Translations under genes and position numbers: made by a program
Shown: positions 24,353-32,077 of the stretch, in pieces
How positions within the stretch are numbered: position 1 is the first letter of the stretch
How the letters are laid out: every line of letters starts with the position of its first letter
The notes under the pieces: generated by a model
The model's input: only the letters and a program-made list of their open reading frames with translations
Database searches by the model: none
What the model was told of the DNA's origin: nothing
Source: Amycolatopsis suaedae
Lineage (GTDB): Bacteria > Actinomycetota > Actinomycetes > Mycobacteriales > Pseudonocardiaceae
Assembly (NCBI RefSeq): GCF_004214935.1
Contig: NZ_SFCC01000025.1
Coordinates: forward strand, 1-62,992
Length of the DNA: 62,992 bases
Direction: 5' to 3'

Positions 24353-26074
24353 ATGACCGGCCGCACGCGGCCCGCCGGTGCGCAGCTCGCCTTCGACGAG
24401 CTGGGCACTCCCCTGCGGGACACCACCTTCGTCGTGTTCGACCTCGAGACCACCGGCGGTAAGCCGGGTCCGCACGGGATCACCGAGATCGGTGCCGTGA
24501 AGGTACGGGGCGGCGAGGTACTCGGCGAGTTCGCCACGCTGGTCAACCCCGCCGAGCCGATCCCGCCGCAGATCGTCTCGCTGACCGGCATCACCACGGC
24601 CATGGTGTACGACGCGCCGCGGATCGAACGCGTCCTGCCCGCGTTCCTGGAGTTCATCTCCGGGGCGGTGCTGGTGGCGCACAACGCGCCGTTCGACACC
24701 GGCTTCATGCGGACGGCCTGCCAGGCACACGGCTACACCTGGCCCAAGGCCGCCGTGGTGTGCACGGTCCGGCTGGCCAGGAGGGTGGTGAGCAGGCAGG
24801 AGACACCCAGCTACCGGCTGTCGGCGCTGTCGATGCTGCTGGGCAGCCGCACCCGGCCGACCCACCGTGCCCTGGAGGACGCCAAGGCCACCGTCGACGT
24901 CCTGCACGCCCTGCTGGAACGCGTCGGCTCGGTCGGTGTCCAGTCGCTGGAGGAACTGCTCGACTACCTGCCCGAGGTCACCCCGCAGCAGCGCCGCAAA
25001 CGCGGGATGGCCGCCGACCTGCCGGAACGTCCCGGCGTCTACCTGTTCCGCGGCCCGAACGACGAGGTCCTCTACGTCGGCACCGCCCGCAACCTGCGCC
25101 GCAGGGTACGCAGTTACTTCACCGGATCGGAGAGCCGCGGCCGCATCCGCGAGATGGTCGCCCTGGCGACGCGGGTCGACGGCATCGAGTGCTCCCACTC
25201 GCTGGAGGCCCAGGTCAGGGAGCTGCGACTGCTGGCGGCACACAAGCCGCCGTACAACCGCAAGTCGAAGAACCCCGGCCACAACTGGTGGCTCACGCTG
25301 ACCGACGAGGCGTTCCCCCGGCTGTCGGTGGTCCGCACGGCCCGTGACGGCGCACTCGGCCCGTTCCGCAACCAGGCACTGGCCAAGGCCGCCGCCGACA
25401 CCCTGGCAGGCGCGACCGGCCTGCGGACCTGCACCCAGCGGATCTCGGCCACCGCACCGCAGGGCACCCCCTGTGTACTGGCGGAACTCGGCCGCTGCGG
25501 CGCGCCGTGTGCCGGACGGCAGACGCCGGACGAGTACGCGCCCGCCGTCACCGCCGTGGCCGACCTCATCACCGGCCGCGACGGCGGCGCGCTGCACACC
25601 GCGGCCGCCCGGCTGGAGAAGCTGGCCGCGGCACAGCACTTCGAGCAGGCCGCCCGGCGGCGCGACGAGCTGGCCGGGCTGGTGCGCTCGGTCGACCGGG
25701 CACACCGCCTGGCGTCGCTGGCGAGGATCGCGGAGCTGATCGCGGCGGCGCCCGACGGCGCGGGCGGCTGGGAACTGGCCGTGCTCCGGCACGGCAGGCT
25801 GGCCTCGGCCGGGGTGGCGCGCCGCGGTGTGCCGCCGATGCCGGTGGTCGAGGCCATGGTGGCGTCCGGCGAGACGGTGCTGCCCGGCGACGGGCCGCTA
25901 CTCGGTGCCAACCCGGAGGAGACGGGCCTGCTGTGGCGCTGGCTCACCCAGCCGGGGGTGCGGCTGGTGCGCACCACCGCGCCGTGGGCCGAGCCCGCGC
26001 ACGCCGCGGGTCCGTGGCGGCCGTGGCTGGATCAGGCGGGCACCGCGACGGCGCTGGAACGCGTCGCGCAGTAG
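24353..26074 (+). CDS. DnaQ-type exonuclease fused to a UvrC N-terminal (GIY-YIG) domain
   Basis: The protein has 573 residues. A DEDD 3'-5' exonuclease comes first (about 22-185; FVVFDLETTGG, VAHNAPFDTGFM, THRALEDAKATVD). A UvrC-like GIY-YIG nuclease domain follows (about 225-310; GVYLF near residue 228, VLYVGTARNLRRR), then a UvrB-binding-like stretch. The UvrC C-terminal nuclease and HhH domains are missing. This is the mycobacterial Rv2191-type architecture, presumably for DNA repair. ATG at 24353 starts the conserved region; divergent from the NYN gene. Confidence 0.92.
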   Translation: MTGRTRPAGAQLAFDELGTPLRDTTFVVFDLETTGGKPGPHGITEIGAVKVRGGEVLGEFATLVNPAEPIPPQIVSLTGITTAMVYDAPRIERVLPAFLEFISGAVLVAHNAPFDTGFMRTACQAHGYTWPKAAVVCTVRLARRVVSRQETPSYRLSALSMLLGSRTRPTHRALEDAKATVDVLHALLERVGSVGVQSLEELLDYLPEVTPQQRRKRGMAADLPERPGVYLFRGPNDEVLYVGTARNLRRRVRSYFTGSESRGRIREMVALATRVDGIECSHSLEAQVRELRLLAAHKPPYNRKSKNPGHNWWLTLTDEAFPRLSVVRTARDGALGPFRNQALAKAAADTLAGATGLRTCTQRISATAPQGTPCVLAELGRCGAPCAGRQTPDEYAPAVTAVADLITGRDGGALHTAAARLEKLAAAQHFEQAARRRDELAGLVRSVDRAHRLASLARIAELIAAAPDGAGGWELAVLRHGRLASAGVARRGVPPMPVVEAMVASGETVLPGDGPLLGANPEETGLLWRWLTQPGVRLVRTTAPWAEPAHAAGPWRPWLDQAGTATALERVAQ

Positions 26075-26102
26075 GCTGCGGCTGAGACCGAGAGGAGCGC
26101 CC

Positions 26103-26390
26103 GTGATCACCGCGATCGTGCTGATCCACACCGCCGCGGACCGGATTCCCGAAGCCGCGCAGGAGATCGCGGACATCGAGGGGGTCGCCGAGGTCTACTC
26201 GTGTGCGGGCGACGTCGACCTGATCGCCATCCTGCGGGTACCCGCCCACGAGGATCTCGCCAGGATCATCCCGCCCAAGATCAGCAAGGTGCCGGGCGTG
26301 CTCGACACCGACACGCACATCGCGTTCCGGTCGTTCTCCAGCGCCGACACCGAGGGCGCCTTCGCCATCGGCGTTCCCGACGCGGACTGA
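26103..26390 (+). CDS. Lrp/AsnC ligand-binding (RAM) domain protein without HTH
   Basis: This 95-residue stand-alone RAM domain reads VITAIVLIHTAADRIPEAAQ, then VAEVYSCAGDVDLIAILRV and PGVLDTDTHIAF. It lacks the DNA-binding half of Lrp/AsnC regulators. Such proteins form dimers or octamers that bind amino acids and may modulate full-length Lrp proteins. GTG at 26103 has GAGAGGAG upstream and follows the exonuclease gene by 28 bp, so they may share a transcript. The ~160-bp structured repeat begins 44 bp after the stop. Confidence 0.88.
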   Translation: MITAIVLIHTAADRIPEAAQEIADIEGVAEVYSCAGDVDLIAILRVPAHEDLARIIPPKISKVPGVLDTDTHIAFRSFSSADTEGAFAIGVPDAD

Positions 26391-26433
26391 ACGGGGGTGC
26401 GCCGGCCCCGACCTCCGGCGCACTCCCTGGTCC

Positions 26434-26596
26434 GAGGCCTCGCGGACCGGGGACATGGGCCAGCGGGCGGCGGCCAGGTGTGCGAGATCCAAGGCGGAGG
26501 ACAGGGCTCGTACCGGGTCGTACTCGCCCTGTCCGACAACGCCGGAGGTCGCCCGCCTGGGCGCCGCCCGCCCATGTCCTCGGTCCGCGTGGCCTC
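26434..26596. repeat. ~160-bp structured inverted-repeat element, copy 1
   Basis: Terminal arms of 27 bp (GAGGCCTCGCGGACC... with its complement ending at 26596) match at 25 positions. Inside is GGACAGGGC-TC-GTAC-N6-GTAC-TC-GCCCTGTCC, a second hairpin. A second copy at 60535-60694 lies in the opposite orientation. Base changes between copies are compensatory in both stems. The right end abuts the TAA of the ABC permease gene (26597-26599). It is MITE-like or a structured RNA. Confidence 0.85.
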
Positions 26597-28900
26597 TTAC
26601 TCCGCGCGCAGGCCGTCCAGCCTGGTGGCCTGCCGCAGCAGCGGCATGGTCAGCGCGGTCGCCACCAGCACCGCGAGCACCGCGGCACCGCTGACGATTC
26701 CCACCAGCCCGATGTCGAGGCTGAAGTCCAGCCCGACGTAACGCAGCGTCGGCAGGGTGATGCCCAGTCCCGCGCCAATCGCCAGGACGATGCCGACCGC
26801 CACCGGAATGGCGTTCTGCCACAGCGAACCTCGGGCCAGCACCGACAGCGGGACGCCCGCCGCCGACAGCGCGGCGATCGGCCGCCGCCGTTCCACGACC
26901 TGCTCGATCGACAGCAGCAGCAGCGACAGCGCGGCCACCGCGAGCACGAACAGCGACGCGGTCAGCAGGATCGCGCGCATCGTCTTCACCGTGTCCTCGG
27001 CGCGGGCGTTCGACGACGCCATCGAGGTCTGCCGCACGTCGGCTTCCCAGGCCAGCGGACCGACGGCCAGCGCGGCGGCGTTGTACACCGCGACGCTGTC
27101 CCCAGGCCCGCCGACGTAGAAGACGGCCTGCTCGTCCCGCAACGTGACCCCGCCGAGCGCAGCCGGTGTGAGCAGCACGCTGTACGTCGCCCTCTGCGCC
27201 GCCTGATCCGCCGGGATCTGACGGATGTTGCCGGGCGCCGTCCACTGTGGTCCGGGAATCTCGTCGCCCCGGTTGTAGGAGAAGAACTGCAGCTGACCGG
27301 TCGGCACCTGCGCCTGCCCGCCGGTACCGGAGCCGATCAGGAAGGCGTCACCGTCGGTGCAGTTGCCGATGGCTGCCTGGGTGGCCAGCGCCGCGCAGTC
27401 CCCGATCTTGACCTGCCAGTCCCGGCCGCCCGTGCCTCCCGCCTGGCGGAGGTTGGACGACGTCAGCCGGTGGACCTGGAGGTTCGGCGTGCCGGCGAGC
27501 AGCCTGGCTGCCTCGTCGGCGTACGCGCCGTCGGTACGGATCTCCGCGGCGATCGCCTGCCCGGGCTGCCAGTCGCTGCCGTTCTGCTCCCTTGAGCCGA
27601 TGGCGCCCAGCAGGGTCTGGATGAGGATCGTGCCCGCCAGCACCACCACCAGCCCGGAGACGACCCGGCTGGCCGTCCCGCTCTCCAGCTGCAGCCTGCG
27701 CACCGCGAACTGCCAGGACGGCGAGCCGCCACGCAGCCTGGCCACCAGCTTCTCCACCGCCCACGGCAGCAGGGCGGCGACGCCGATGAGCAGCAGTCCC
27801 GATCCCACGGCCAGCACGAGCCCGATCAGGTCGCCGTTGGACCGCTCCTTGGCGAACAGCGTGGCACCCATCAGCGCCGCGCCCGCGGCGGCGACGGTCC
27901 AGCGCCACCACATCCGCCTGCGCAGCGGCTTGCTCTGCCGCACCACGCCGAGTGGCTCGACGATCGTGCGGCGCAGGCCGAAGATGGCGGCGCCGACGGC
28001 CAGACCGGGGACCAGGACGGCGATCAGCACCGTGAGCGGCAGCGAGGGCACGAAGTCCTCCGGGAAGAACCGCATGCCGAACAGGTCCAGTTTCCCGATC
28101 AGCGGACGCAGCGCCAGGAACAGCCCCGAGCCGAGCACCAGCCCGGCGACGGCGCCGAGCAGCGACTCGGCGGCCGCGACGCGCCGGACCTGCTTGCCGC
28201 TGACCCCCAGCAGGCGCAGTGCCGCCAGCCTGCGTTCGCGTTCCGCGGCGCCCATCCGGGACGCCGTCGTCACGAAGATCAGCAGCGGCAGCAACAGGAC
28301 CACCGCGATGGGCGCGACCAGCAGTGCCGTCACGGCGCCGAGCGCGAAACCGTCCGGTTCGACACCGAACCCGTAGACCGCCTCGTGGTAGCCGGAGCCG
28401 CGGATCTTCTCCGGCGGCGCACCGAGGAACACCTCGAGGTCACCCGCGGTGTCGAGTCCGGGCTTGGCGATCTCACCGACGGTGGTTCCGCCGATACGGG
28501 CCCGGACCGGCGCACCCTCGGGCGTGGCGAAGAACTCCGCCGCCGCGGGCGAGACGACGACCTCCCCCGGCCCCGGGATGCGGTCGAGGCCGGGCGGCAC
28601 CGGCGAGGTCGGGCCGCTGGCGGCCACGACGGTCGCCATCAGGTAGTCCTCGCCGGTCTCGATCAACCAGGACGTCTGGTACAGCGGGTCCACGCCCGGG
28701 CGCGGTTCGGTCAGTTCCCGTTGCCCCGCCTCACGCGCGTCCTGCGCGGCGGCGAGGTTGTTCACCGACGCGGCTGGCAGCAGGACCGCCACGACCAGCG
28801 CGACCCCGAACGTGGTCATCACCAGCCGCAGCAGCGCCTGCCCGGAGATCCGGCCGCCCCCGACGGCCAGCCGGAGCCCCAGCAGGAGATCGCGGATCAT
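26597..28900 (-). CDS. FtsX-like ABC transporter permease
   Basis: The protein has 767 residues: an N-terminal membrane anchor (VMTTFGVALVVAVLLPAASV), a large extracellular domain (about 45-190), a first FtsX-type membrane unit (about 195-320), a middle segment and second extracellular domain, and a second FtsX unit (about 645-760; AVAALSLLLLSIEQVVERRR). This is the MacB/BceB-like two-unit layout used for export of lipids, peptides or drugs. Its start overlaps the ATPase stop by 4 bp. The stop codon adjoins the end of the structured repeat. Confidence 0.92.
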   Translation of the reverse strand: MIRDLLLGLRLAVGGGRISGQALLRLVMTTFGVALVVAVLLPAASVNNLAAAQDAREAGQRELTEPRPGVDPLYQTSWLIETGEDYLMATVVAASGPTSPVPPGLDRIPGPGEVVVSPAAAEFFATPEGAPVRARIGGTTVGEIAKPGLDTAGDLEVFLGAPPEKIRGSGYHEAVYGFGVEPDGFALGAVTALLVAPIAVVLLLPLLIFVTTASRMGAAERERRLAALRLLGVSGKQVRRVAAAESLLGAVAGLVLGSGLFLALRPLIGKLDLFGMRFFPEDFVPSLPLTVLIAVLVPGLAVGAAIFGLRRTIVEPLGVVRQSKPLRRRMWWRWTVAAAGAALMGATLFAKERSNGDLIGLVLAVGSGLLLIGVAALLPWAVEKLVARLRGGSPSWQFAVRRLQLESGTASRVVSGLVVVLAGTILIQTLLGAIGSREQNGSDWQPGQAIAAEIRTDGAYADEAARLLAGTPNLQVHRLTSSNLRQAGGTGGRDWQVKIGDCAALATQAAIGNCTDGDAFLIGSGTGGQAQVPTGQLQFFSYNRGDEIPGPQWTAPGNIRQIPADQAAQRATYSVLLTPAALGGVTLRDEQAVFYVGGPGDSVAVYNAAALAVGPLAWEADVRQTSMASSNARAEDTVKTMRAILLTASLFVLAVAALSLLLLSIEQVVERRRPIAALSAAGVPLSVLARGSLWQNAIPVAVGIVLAIGAGLGITLPTLRYVGLDFSLDIGLVGIVSGAAVLAVLVATALTMPLLRQATRLDGLRAE

Positions 28901-29577
28901 GCCACCAGCTCCCGGTCGTGCGCGTGGCCGTCGCGGACGACGATCTCCCGGTCGGAGTAGGCAGCCACCCTCGGCTCGTGAGTGACCAGGACGACGGCGG
29001 CGTGCGTGCCGCGGGCCGCGTCGGTGAGCAGGCGCATGACCTTCTCGCCGTTGAGCGAGTCGAGTGCACCGGTCGGCTCGTCGGCGAAGACCACCTTCGG
29101 GCCGGTCACCAGTGCCCTGGCGACGGCGACGCGCTGGCCCTGGCCGCCGGACACGTCACCGGGCCGCCTGCCGCCGAGGTCGCCGACCTCCAGGCGGTCC
29201 AGCCACTGCTGCGCCTTGGCCTCGGCGACCTTGCGCTTGGCGCCGTTCAGCCGCAGCGGCAGGGCGACGTTCTCCAGGCAGGTCAGCTCCGGCACGAGCT
29301 GGCCGAACTGGAAGACGAACCCGAAGTCGGTCCGGCGCAGCGCGCTGCGTTCGCCGTCGCCCATCGCCACCAGGTCCTTGCCCTGGTAGGTGATCGAGCC
29401 GGAGTCCGGCCGGACGATGCCGGCGAGGCAGTGCAGCAGCGTGGACTTGCCGGACCCGGACGGGCCCATGATGGCCAGCACCTCGCCGGAGTGCACGGCG
29501 ACGCCTGCGCCCCGCAGGGCCTGGGTGGGGCCGAACGCCTTGTGCAGGTCATTGGCCACCAGTAGCGGTTCGGTCAT
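28897..29577 (-). CDS. ABC transporter ATP-binding protein (LolD/MacB type)
   Basis: This 226-residue single nucleotide-binding domain has Walker A GPSGSGKST, the Q-loop in FVFQFGQLVPELTC, signature VSGGQGQRVAVARAL, Walker B VVFADEPTGALD and switch His in VLVTHEP. It drives the FtsX-like permease encoded downstream (4-bp overlap). ATG at 29577 overlaps the PadR stop by 4 bp, so padR, ATPase and permease form a tight operon. Substrate unknown. Confidence 0.95.
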   Translation of the reverse strand: MTEPLLVANDLHKAFGPTQALRGAGVAVHSGEVLAIMGPSGSGKSTLLHCLAGIVRPDSGSITYQGKDLVAMGDGERSALRRTDFGFVFQFGQLVPELTCLENVALPLRLNGAKRKVAEAKAQQWLDRLEVGDLGGRRPGDVSGGQGQRVAVARALVTGPKVVFADEPTGALDSLNGEKVMRLLTDAARGTHAAVVLVTHEPRVAAYSDREIVVRDGHAHDRELVA

Positions 29578-30098
29578 GAGCGCACCACCTCCGCGAGTGC
29601 GTCGAGTCGGGCCGCGGTGAGCTCCAGCCACCTCAGGTCGGCCTCCAGATGGAACAGGGCGTGGTCGCAGATGAGCTGGTCGGCGAGGTCGCCCGACGTC
29701 TTGCGCCGGGTCAGCTCCCGCATGACCGTCAGGTGCGCTGCCCGCTGAGTGTCCAGCACGTCCTGGGCGCTACGCCCGGACAGCAGCGCGAGCACCACTT
29801 TCGTGTACAGCGTGTTCTGCAGGTACGGCTCTGGGCTCTCCGCCGTGGCGAGCCAGGTCTCGATGTCGGTCACACCGGCGTCGGTGATCGTGTAGCGCTT
29901 GCGGTCCGGACCGTCGCCGTGCTCGACGCCGGCCTCCTCGACCAGGCCGTTGCGCAGCAGCCGGGACAGCGTCGAGTAGACCTGGCCGTAGGCCAGCGGC
30001 TTGCCCTGGGCGAACTGTTCGTCGTAGGACCGCTTGAGGTCGTAGCCGTGTCGCGGCCCGGCCTCCAACAGGGCCAGCAGTGTGCGGGATACCGACAC
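29574..30098 (-). CDS. PadR-family transcriptional regulator
   Basis: The protein has 174 residues. An N-terminal PadR winged helix (about 1-85) has LALLEAGPRHGYDLKRSYDE, AYGQVYSTLSRLLRNGLVEE and RKRYTITDAG. The C-terminal helical dimerisation domain (about 90-170) completes it. PadR repressors next to ABC exporters usually sense the exported drug. GTG at 30098 has AAGGAGG. The promoter region holds three GTATAC-type half-sites (30130-30160) that probably bind this protein, so the operon is autoregulated. Confidence 0.92.
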   Translation of the reverse strand: MSVSRTLLALLEAGPRHGYDLKRSYDEQFAQGKPLAYGQVYSTLSRLLRNGLVEEAGVEHGDGPDRKRYTITDAGVTDIETWLATAESPEPYLQNTLYTKVVLALLSGRSAQDVLDTQRAAHLTVMRELTRRKTSGDLADQLICDHALFHLEADLRWLELTAARLDALAEVVRS

Positions 30099-30129
30099 GC
30101 GCCCCTCCTTCCGTCAGGTACGCGCCGAC

Positions 30130-30160
30130 TATACACGGGACGTATACCTCCGGTGTATAC
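30130..30160. promoter_or_regulatory. PadR operator: three tandem TATAC/GTATA sites
   Basis: TATACAC (30130-30136), GTATAC (30142-30147) and GTGTATAC (30153-30160) are spaced about one helical turn apart, 32-62 bp upstream of padR. On the minus strand TATAGT (complement of 30128-30133) is a likely -10 inside the site, so binding would block transcription. AT-rich sites stand out strongly here. Confidence 0.7.
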
Positions 30161-30193
30161 CCCCGCAGAATACCCCGTTTCCCCAGGTCACCC

Positions 30194-30333
30194 CGCGAGT
30201 CCACCGCTCCCGCCCCGCGAGTCCTCCATTCCCGCCTCCCGAGTTGACCGCTCCCGCGCCGGAGGTCGTCAGGGAATGGTCAACTCGGGGGCCGCGGGCG
30301 GTGGACTCGCGGGGGCGGAGTGGTGGACTCGCG
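30194..30333. repeat. 22-bp-period dyad array, copy 1
   Basis: Three direct units (CGCGAGTCCACCGCTCCCG type) start at 30194, 30216 and 30238, exactly 22 bp apart. Three inverted units have their ACTCG core at 30283, 30305 and 30327, also 22 bp apart. The two halves form a 140-bp symmetric structure. It lies between the PadR operator and the qcrB terminator. No open frame here looks coding. Confidence 0.85.
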
Positions 30334-30340
30334 GGCATGC

Positions 30341-30378
30341 GTAAGGGGCCGCCTCCCAGGTGGGAGACGGCCCCTTAC
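30341..30378. terminator. Terminator of the qcr operon
   Basis: GTAAGGGGCCGCCTCCCA (30341-30358) and its complement (30361-30378) form an 18-bp stem with one mismatch and a 2-nt turn. It ends 13 bp after the qcrB stop on the minus strand. The stem is among the strongest hairpins in the window. Confidence 0.85.
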
Positions 30379-30391
30379 GTGACGCGGGGTA

Positions 30392-32077
30392 CTAGCGCTC
30401 GGACCTGGCCACGTCGCCCTCGCCGATGGCGGTGTGGCCGGACTCGTCCTGACCGGCCTGGCCGTTGCCCGCATGGCCCGCATGACCATTGCCACGGGCC
30501 CGCTCCAGGGCGGCCGTCTCCTCGGCCGGGTCCGGGATCACCCAGCCACCGGGCACCGCGTGCCCGGCCGAGCCCAGCTTGTTCATCTTCTTCGGCACGG
30601 CCGCGCCCTGGTACTCCAGCGGCACAGGGTGACCGTGGTCGTCCACCGGGCCGAGCGGCTGGTGGATCTCGATGAACTCGCCGTGCGGCAGCCGCTTGAT
30701 GATGCCGGTCTCGACGCCGTGCTCCAGCACCTCACGGTCACCGCGCTGCAGCCCGATGCAGATCCGGTAGGTGATGAAGTACGCCAGCGGCGGCAGCAGC
30801 AGGATGCCGATCCGGCCCGCCCACGTGGTGACGTTCAGCGAGATGTCGAACACGTAGGCGATGATGTCGTTGAACCCGGACATCATCAGCACCATGAAGA
30901 ACGTCAGCGCCATGATGCCGATGCTGGTCCTGACCGGGTTGTCCCTCGGCCGCTGCAGCAGGTTGTGATGCGCCGTGTCGCCGGACAGCTTCCGCTCGAT
31001 CCACGGGTACGCCAGCAGCAGGCCGATCAGGATCGGCATGCCCAGCGCACCGACGAAGAACACCGGCGGGATCGTGTAGTCGCCCAGGTAGAGCTCCCAC
31101 GCCGGCCAGATTCGGAGCATGCCGTCGGCCCAGGCCATGTACCAGTCGGGTTGCGAACCCGCCGACACCTGTGACGGGTTGTACGGCCCGATGTTCCAGA
31201 TCGGGTTGATCTGGAACAGGCCCGACATGGCCGCGATGACACCGGTGACGACCGCGAAGAACGCGCCGGCCTTGAGGGCGAACACCGGCATGATGCGCAC
31301 GCCGACGACGTTGGTCTCCTTGCGCCGCACACCGGGGAACTGGGTGTGCTTCTGGTACCAGACCAGCGCCAGGTGCGCGCCGACCAGCGCCAGCATGATG
31401 CCCGGGATCAGCAGGATGTGCAGCGTGTACAGCCGCGGGATGATCTCCGTGCCGGGGAACTCCCCGCCGAACAGCGCCCAGTGGATCCAGGTGCCCATCA
31501 CCGGCACCGAGAGCACGATGCCCGACAGGGTCGCGCGGATACCGGTACCGGACAGCAGGTCGTCCGGCAGCGAGTAACCGAAGAAGCCCTCGAACATGCC
31601 CAGGACCAGCAGCAGCGCGCCGAGGATCCAGTTGGCCTCACGCGGCCGGCGGAACGCTCCGGTGAAGAACACCCGGAACATGTGCACCATCATCGCCGCG
31701 ACGAAGATCAGCGCGCCCCAGTGGTGCAGCTGCCGGACGAACAGCCCGCCCCGCACGTCGAACGAGATGTGCAGGGTGCTGGCGAACGCCCTGGTCATCT
31801 CGATGCCCTGCAGGTTCTGGTAGCTGCCGTTGTAGATGACCTCCGACATCGACGGGTCGAAGAACAACGTCAGGTACACGCCGGTGAGGATCACGACGAT
31901 GAAGCTGTACAGCGCGATCTCGCCGAGCAGGAACGACCAGTGGGTCGGGAACACCTTGTTGAACTGGTGCCGCAGGCCCTTGGCCATGTGGTAGCGGTCG
32001 TCGGCCCATTTCGCGGCTGCGCCCGCGGCCTTCTCGGCCGGGTTGGTCCCCTTGGTCGGGGTGGTCAGTGAACTCAT
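30392..32077 (-). CDS. qcrB: Cytochrome bc1 complex cytochrome b subunit
   Basis: This 561-residue actinobacterial cytochrome b of the bcc-aa3 supercomplex oxidises menaquinol. The heme-ligand helices hold His in the segments HISFDVRGGLFVRQLHHWGA and LYTLHILLIPGIMLALVGAH; the Qo-site region includes ANWILGALLLVLGMFEGFFG. The C-terminal extension after about 480 is polar and Gly/His-rich. The ATG at 32077 overlaps the qcrA stop by 4 bp. It is last in ctaE-qcrC-qcrA-qcrB. This subunit is the known target of Q203-type inhibitors. Confidence 0.97.
   Translation of the reverse strand: MSSLTTPTKGTNPAEKAAGAAAKWADDRYHMAKGLRHQFNKVFPTHWSFLLGEIALYSFIVVILTGVYLTLFFDPSMSEVIYNGSYQNLQGIEMTRAFASTLHISFDVRGGLFVRQLHHWGALIFVAAMMVHMFRVFFTGAFRRPREANWILGALLLVLGMFEGFFGYSLPDDLLSGTGIRATLSGIVLSVPVMGTWIHWALFGGEFPGTEIIPRLYTLHILLIPGIMLALVGAHLALVWYQKHTQFPGVRRKETNVVGVRIMPVFALKAGAFFAVVTGVIAAMSGLFQINPIWNIGPYNPSQVSAGSQPDWYMAWADGMLRIWPAWELYLGDYTIPPVFFVGALGMPILIGLLLAYPWIERKLSGDTAHHNLLQRPRDNPVRTSIGIMALTFFMVLMMSGFNDIIAYVFDISLNVTTWAGRIGILLLPPLAYFITYRICIGLQRGDREVLEHGVETGIIKRLPHGEFIEIHQPLGPVDDHGHPVPLEYQGAAVPKKMNKLGSAGHAVPGGWVIPDPAEETAALERARGNGHAGHAGNGQAGQDESGHTAIGEGDVARSER

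Noticed and set aside
26434..26596. Short open frames across the structured element
   Set aside because: Frames are not conserved between the two copies because of an indel in the inner stem; base changes keep pairing instead of codons.
30194..30333. CRISPR-like periodic array
   Set aside because: Units are contiguous with 22-bp period, leave no 30-40-bp spacers, and are mirrored; no cas genes are present.
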